A stretch of 64,000 nucleotides of DNA. It comes from Orientallactaga sibirica (taxonomy: Eukaryota > Chordata > Mammalia > Rodentia > Dipodidae). Location: the NCBI GenBank assembly GCA_036365145.1, contig JAEOAD010001561.1, positions 62,001-126,000 of the forward strand, read 5' to 3'. Each line of letters opens with the position of its first letter. Position 1 is the first letter of the stretch. The notes under the pieces were generated by a model, which worked only from the letters and a program-made list of their open reading frames with translations, did no database searches and was not told the DNA's origin. Made by a program: the position numbers and the translations under genes. Positions 59,063 through 64,000 of this stretch are shown in pieces.

Positions 59063-59467
59063 TGAGTCGAATTCACCTGGCCCTGCTTTACAAATGAAGA
59101 ATTTCTAACTGCCATCTTTTTCATTCTTCAAGCAAAGTTTTTTATTGGGAGCTCCAAACTGAGAGAGAGAATTTAACTGATTCCTATGGAGCGCATTAGT
59201 TTTTATACTGGTGATGGCTCATGTGTCTTCAGATGTCTGATTGGCTCAAGTCGCATCTTTAGATCTGATTGGCTCAATTCACCCAATCCATGGGTGAATG
59301 GTTAAGCTGATTGGCTCAAACTCAAGTCCTCAGCGGATCTTAATTCACCCAATCACTCCCCTTGAGCAGCCATCTTAGAATAACATCATTTTCAGAGCCA
59401 GTACAAGGATACAAAAGCAATAAACATTGCTGACGTGGTTTGTTTTCTAAAAGCATGGCTTCCCACA
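59063..59467 (-). mobile_element. LTR 3 (5' LTR) of tandem provirus, mosaic
   Basis: Recognisable LTR blocks (attgggagctccaaactgag, tactggtgatggctcatgtg, gattggctcaattcacccaa, gcatggcttcccaca) are in order, ending at 59467 next to ctttca. Between them, several segments match satellite rather than LTRs 1 and 2, notably 59085-59122, 59171-59186, 59253-59264 and 59438-59450. The U5 end and the primer-site junction (about 59046-59063) are unreadable. Confidence 0.75.
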
Positions 59468-62400
59468 CTTTCAAATGAGGCCAATCTACTAAGTTGGACA
59501 TCTTTTTAGATTACATTAACAAGGGAAAGTTTGAACTTGCTGCACTCAACCTTCTTTAGGGAAAGCAACTGATTCCTAAAACCGAATGAGCTTATTTCAT
59601 ACAGTACAATGTTGCAATGAAGATGTTTGTTTTCTCAACAAAGTACTTTACAAATGAGGCGAATCTTCTAACTTGGCCATCTTTTCAGATTACATTAACA
59701 AGGAAAGTTTAACTTGCTGCACTCAACCTTCTTCAGAGAAAGGAAACAGATTCCTAGAATAATTAACTTATTTCACACAGTACAGTGTTTGGTACTGAAT
59801 ATGTTTGTTTTCTAAAGAAACTATTTTAGAAATGACGCGAATCCACTAACTTGTACATCTTGTTAGGATTACACAAACTAGCAAAGTTTTAACTTGCTGC
59901 ACTCAACCATCTTCGAGAAATTAAACTGATTCCTAGAAGCGAATTAACTTATTTCACACAGTACAGTGTTCTGGTAGAGAAGATGTTTCTTTCGAAAGAA
60001 ACTACTTTGGAAATGAGGCCAATCTACTAAGTTGTGCATCTTTTTAGATTACATTAACAAAGAAAGTTTGAACTTGCTGCACTCAACCTTCTTTGTAGGA
60101 AAGCAACTGAATTTCTACAACTAAATTAGCTTTTGTCACACAGTACAATGTTCAGCAATGAAGATGTTTGTTTTCTCAACAAACTACTTTACAAATGAGG
60201 CGAATCTTCTAACTTGGCCATCTTTTGAGATTACATTAAAAAGGAAAGTTTGAACTTGCTGCACTCAACCATCTTCGTAGAAATTAAACTGATTCCTAGA
60301 AGCAACAAACTTATTTCACACAGTACACTGTTGATACTGAAGATGTTTGTTTTCAAAAGAAACTACTTTAGAAATGAGGCCAATCTACTAAGTTGTGCAT
60401 CTTTTTGATTACATTAACAAGGAAAGTTTGAACTTGCTAAACTCAACCTTCTTTGTAGGAAAGCAACTGATTCCTAGAACCGAATGAGCTTATTTCACAC
60501 AGTACAAGGTTTGCAATGAAGATGTTTGTTTTCTCAAGAAACTACTTTACAAATGAGGTGAATCTGCTAACTTGGCCATCTTTTTAGATTACATTAACAA
60601 GGAAAGTTTGAACTTGCTGCACTCAACCATCTTTGTAGAAAGGAAACTGATTCCTAGAACAGAATTAACTTATTTCACACAGGACAGTGTTCAGTACTGA
60701 TGATGTTTGTTTTCTAAAGGAACCACTTTAGAAATGACGCGAATCCACTAACTTGTACATCTTTTTAGATTACACAAACTAGGAATGTTTGAACTTGCTG
60801 CACTCAACCTTCTTTAGGAAAGCAACTGATTCCTAGAACTGAACTAGCATATTTCACATAGTAGAGTGTTTGGTAATGAAGATGTTTGTTTTTGTAAACA
60901 AACTACTTTAGAAATGAGGCGAATCTACTAAGTTGTGCATCTTTTTAGATTACATTAACAAGGATAGTTTGAACTTGCTGCACTCAACCTTCTTTGTAGA
61001 AATTAAACTGATTCCTAGAAGCTTAATTAACTTATTTCACACACTACAGTGTTTGGTACTGAAGATGTTTCTTTAGTAAAGAAACTATTTACAACTGAGA
61101 CCAATCTACTAAGTTTTGCATCTTTTTAGATTACATTAACACGGAAAGTTTGAACTTTCTGCACTCAACCATCTTTGTAGGAAAGCAACTGAATTCTAGA
61201 ACCGAATTAGCTTTTTACACAGAGTACAATGTTCGGTAATGAAGATGTTTGTTTTCTCAACAAAACTACTTTAGAAATGAGACAAATCTACTAACTTGGA
61301 CATCTTTTTAGATTACATTAACAAGGAAAGTTTGAACTTGCTAAACTCAACCATCTTCGTAGAAAGTAAACTAATTCCTAGAACCGAATTAACTTATTTA
61401 ACACAGTACAATGTTCGGGTACTGAAGATGTTTGTTTTCTAAAGAAACTACTTCAGAAATGAAGCAAATCCACTAACTTGTGCATCTTTTTAGATTACAC
61501 AAACTAGGAAAGTTTGAACTTGCTGCACTCAACCTTCTTTTGTAGGAAAGCAAGTGATTACTAGAACCAAACTAGCTTAGTACAGTGTTCGGTAATGAAG
61601 ATGTTTGTTTTCTAAACAAACTACTTTAGAAATGAGGCCAATCTACTAAGTTTTGCATGTTTTTCATGTTACATTAACAAGGGAATGTTTGAACTTGCTG
61701 CACTACACCTTCTTTGTAGGAAAGCAAGTGATTCCTAGAACTGAATGAGCTGATTTCACACAGTACAATGTTCAGCAATGAAGATGTTTGTTTTCCCAAC
61801 AAACTACTTTACAAATGAGGCGAATCTAGTAACTTGGCCATTTTTTAGATTACATTAACAAGGAAAGTTTGAACTTGCTGCACTCAACCATCTTTGTAGA
61901 AATTTAACTGATTACTAGAAGTTTAATTAGCTTATTTCACACAGTACAGTGTTTGGCATTGAAGATGTTGTTTTCTAAAGAAACTACTTTAGAAATGAGG
62001 CTGAATCTACTAAGTTGTGCATCTTTTTAGAATATTTAAAAAGGAAAGTTTGAACTTGCTGCACTCAACCTTCTTTGTAGGAAAGCAACTGAATTCTATT
62101 TAGAATGAATTACCTTTTTCACACAGTACAATGTACGGTAATGAAGATGTTTGTTTTCTCAACAAACTACTTTACAAATGAGGCAAATCTACTAACTTGG
62201 ACATCTTTTTAGATTACACTAACAAGGAAAGTTTGAACTTGCTGCACTCAACATTCTTTGTAGGAAAGTAACTGATTCCTAGAAACGAATGAGCTTTTTT
62301 CACACAGTACAATGTTTGCAATGAAGATGTTTGTTTTCTCAACAAAGTACTTTACAAATGAGGCGAATCTTCTAACTTGGCCATCTTTTTAGATTACATT

Positions 62401-64000
62401 AACAAGGAAAGTTTGAACTTGCTGCACTCAACCTTCTTCATAGAAATTAAACTGATTCCTAGAAGCTTAATTAACTTATTTCACACACAGTACAGTGTTT
62501 GGTACTGAAGATGTTTCTTTCTAAAGGAACTACATTAGAAATGAGGCGAATCCACTAACTTGTACATCTTGTTAGATTACACAAACTAGCAAAATTTGAA
62601 CTTGCTGCACTCAACCTTCTTCGTAGAAATTAACCTGATTCCTAGAAAGGAATTAACTTATTTCACACAGTACAGTGTTCGTTACTGAAGATGTTTCTTT
62701 TCTAAAGAAACTACTTTAGAAATGAGGCCAATGTAATACGTTGTGCATCTTTTTAGATTATATTAACAAGGGAAGTTTTAACTTGCTGCACTCAACCTTC
62801 TTTGTAGGAAAGCAACTGATTTCTAGAACTAAATTAGCTTTTTTCACACAGTACAATGTTCGGCAATGAAGATGTTTGTTTTCTCAACAGAATACTTTAC
62901 CAATGAGGCAAATCTACTAACTTGACATCTTTTTAGATTACATTAACAAGGAAAGTTTCAACTTGATAAACTGAACCATCTTTGTAGAAAGTATACTGAT
63001 TCCTACAACCGAATTAGCTCATTTCACACAGTACAATGATTGGCAATGAAGGTTTGTTTTCTAAAGAAACTACTTTAGAAATGAGGCGAATCTACTAACT
63101 TGGACATCTTTATAGATTACATTAACAAGGAAACTTTTGAACTTGCTAAACTCAACCATCTTTGTAGAAAGTAAACTGATTCCTAGAACCTAATTAGCTT
63201 ATTTCACACAGTACAATGTTTTGCAATGAAAGTTCATTTTCTAAAGAAACTACTTTAGAAATGAGGCAAATCTACTAGCTTGGACATCTTTTTAGATTAC
63301 ATTAACAAGGAAAGTTTGAACTTGCTAAACTCAACCATCTTCTTAGAAAGGAAACTGATTCCTAGAACCCAATTAACTTATTTGACACAGTACAGTGTTC
63401 GGTACTGAAGATGTTTCTTTTCTAAAGAATTACTTTAGAAATGAGGCGAATCCACTAAGTTGTGCATCTTTTTAGAATACATTAACAAGGAAAGTTTGAA
63501 CTTGCTGCACTCAACCGTCTATGTAGGAAAGCAACTGAATTCTAGATCCGAATTAGCATTTTTCACACAGTACAATGTTCGGCAAAGAAGATGTTTGTTT
63601 TCTCAACAAACTACTTTTACAAATGAGGTGAATCTACTAACTTGGCCATCTTTGCAGTTACATTAACAAGGAAAGTTTGAATTTGTTGCCCTCAACCATC
63701 TTTGTAGAAATTAAACTGATTCCTAGAACCGAATTAACTTATTTCACACAGTACAGTGTTTGGTACTGAAGATGTTTCTTTTCTCAAGAAATTACTTTAG
63801 AAATGAGGCGAATCCACTAAGTTGGCCATCTTTTTAGAATACATTAAAAAGGAATATTTGAACTTGCTGCACTCAACTGTCTTTCTGGGAAAGCAACTGA
63901 TTCTAGATCCGAATTAGCTTATTTAACACAGTACAATGTTTGGCCAATGAAGATGTTTGTTTTCTCAACAAGCTACTTTACAGAAATGAGGTGAATCTAC
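59468..64000. repeat. Diverged 181-bp satellite array, block 4
   Basis: Mixed-subtype monomers resume in phase after the provirus (ctttcaaatgaggccaatct) and run off the right edge. Old-multimer markers recur near 61300-63330 (ttgctaaactcaacc, accaatgaggcaaat, gcaatgaaggtttg). No gene; the 68-codon frame at 63460 is satellite. Confidence 0.97.

Larger units (their letters stand above)
52062..59467 (-). mobile_element. Tandem class II provirus: LTR-internal-LTR-internal-LTR
   Basis: Three LTRs (52062-52463, 55620-56014, about 59063-59467) alternate with two homologous internal regions (52464-55619 and 56015-59062), all on the minus strand. The outer flanks are ctttag on the left and ctttca on the right, at the place where the satellite reads ctttagaaatgagg. 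The whole 7.4-kb block is therefore one integration site with a slightly mutated 6-bp duplication. Each internal copy is deleted: it keeps matrix-type gag, part of reverse transcriptase and env, with no visible protease, RNase H or integrase. A tRNA-Phe-type primer site identifies it as IAP-like class II. Tandem proviruses arise by unequal exchange between LTRs. The second copy is more damaged than the first. Confidence 0.88.

Noticed and set aside
16804..64000. Recurrent 60-74 codon plus-strand frames in satellite (for example 18177, 20889, 23959, 24504, 31728, 32442, 37431, 63460) with similar peptides
   Set aside because: They are the same satellite segment read in one frame. Similarity follows from the tandem repeat, and frames are broken differently in each monomer. 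No start context or codon signal.
1..64000. CENP-B box in the satellite monomer
   Set aside because: The TTCG sites of the consensus on both strands lack the CGGG end of the box. A full scan of diverged monomers was not possible by eye.

Overview
This is vertebrate heterochromatin, almost certainly rodent. It consists of a tandem satellite with a monomer of about 181 bp, interrupted by LTR retroelements and one B1 SINE per copy of one retroelement family. I see no intact cellular gene. Nearly all open frames are chance readings of satellite or retroelement DNA. The rodent call rests on B1 (7SL-derived) copies with the rodent 29-bp internal duplication, rodent-type MaLR LTRs, and betaretrovirus/IAP-like class II ERVs with 6-bp target duplications. 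Remembered similarity of the MaLR and B1 variants to jerboa (Dipodidae) sequence is suggestive but low confidence.

Layout. (1) 1-11295: about 62 nearly identical head-to-tail satellite monomers, the homogeneous core, running off the left edge. (2) 11296-11456: an abrupt switch to diverged monomers. (3) 11457-16797: class II ERV copy A (+), itself carrying B1, MaLR-LTR and env pieces and broken by a nested MaLR element. It is bounded by a perfect 6-bp target duplication. (4) 16798-26155: diverged satellite. (5) 26156-26693: solo LTR (-). (6) 26694-45572: diverged satellite with two young higher-order repeats (about 1.62 kb x3 at 31490-36255; about 2.17 kb x2 at 40980-45300). (7) 45573-47323: ERV copy B (-), same composite family as A, with a perfect 6-bp target duplication. 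(8) 47324-52061: diverged satellite. (9) 52062-59467: a tandem provirus (LTR-internal-LTR-internal-LTR, -) with gag, RT and env relics, primed by tRNA-Phe. (10) 59468-64000: diverged satellite to the right edge.

Read together, this resembles the edge of a centromeric array: a recently homogenised core next to an older flank that has collected transposons and formed local higher-order repeats. All four retroelement insertions lie in the old flank and none in the core. The most puzzling signal is a scatter of 10-40 bp satellite words that replace ERV sequence in the right half of the second internal copy and in the third LTR of the tandem provirus. This is either patchy conversion or template switching, or an assembly/polishing artefact.
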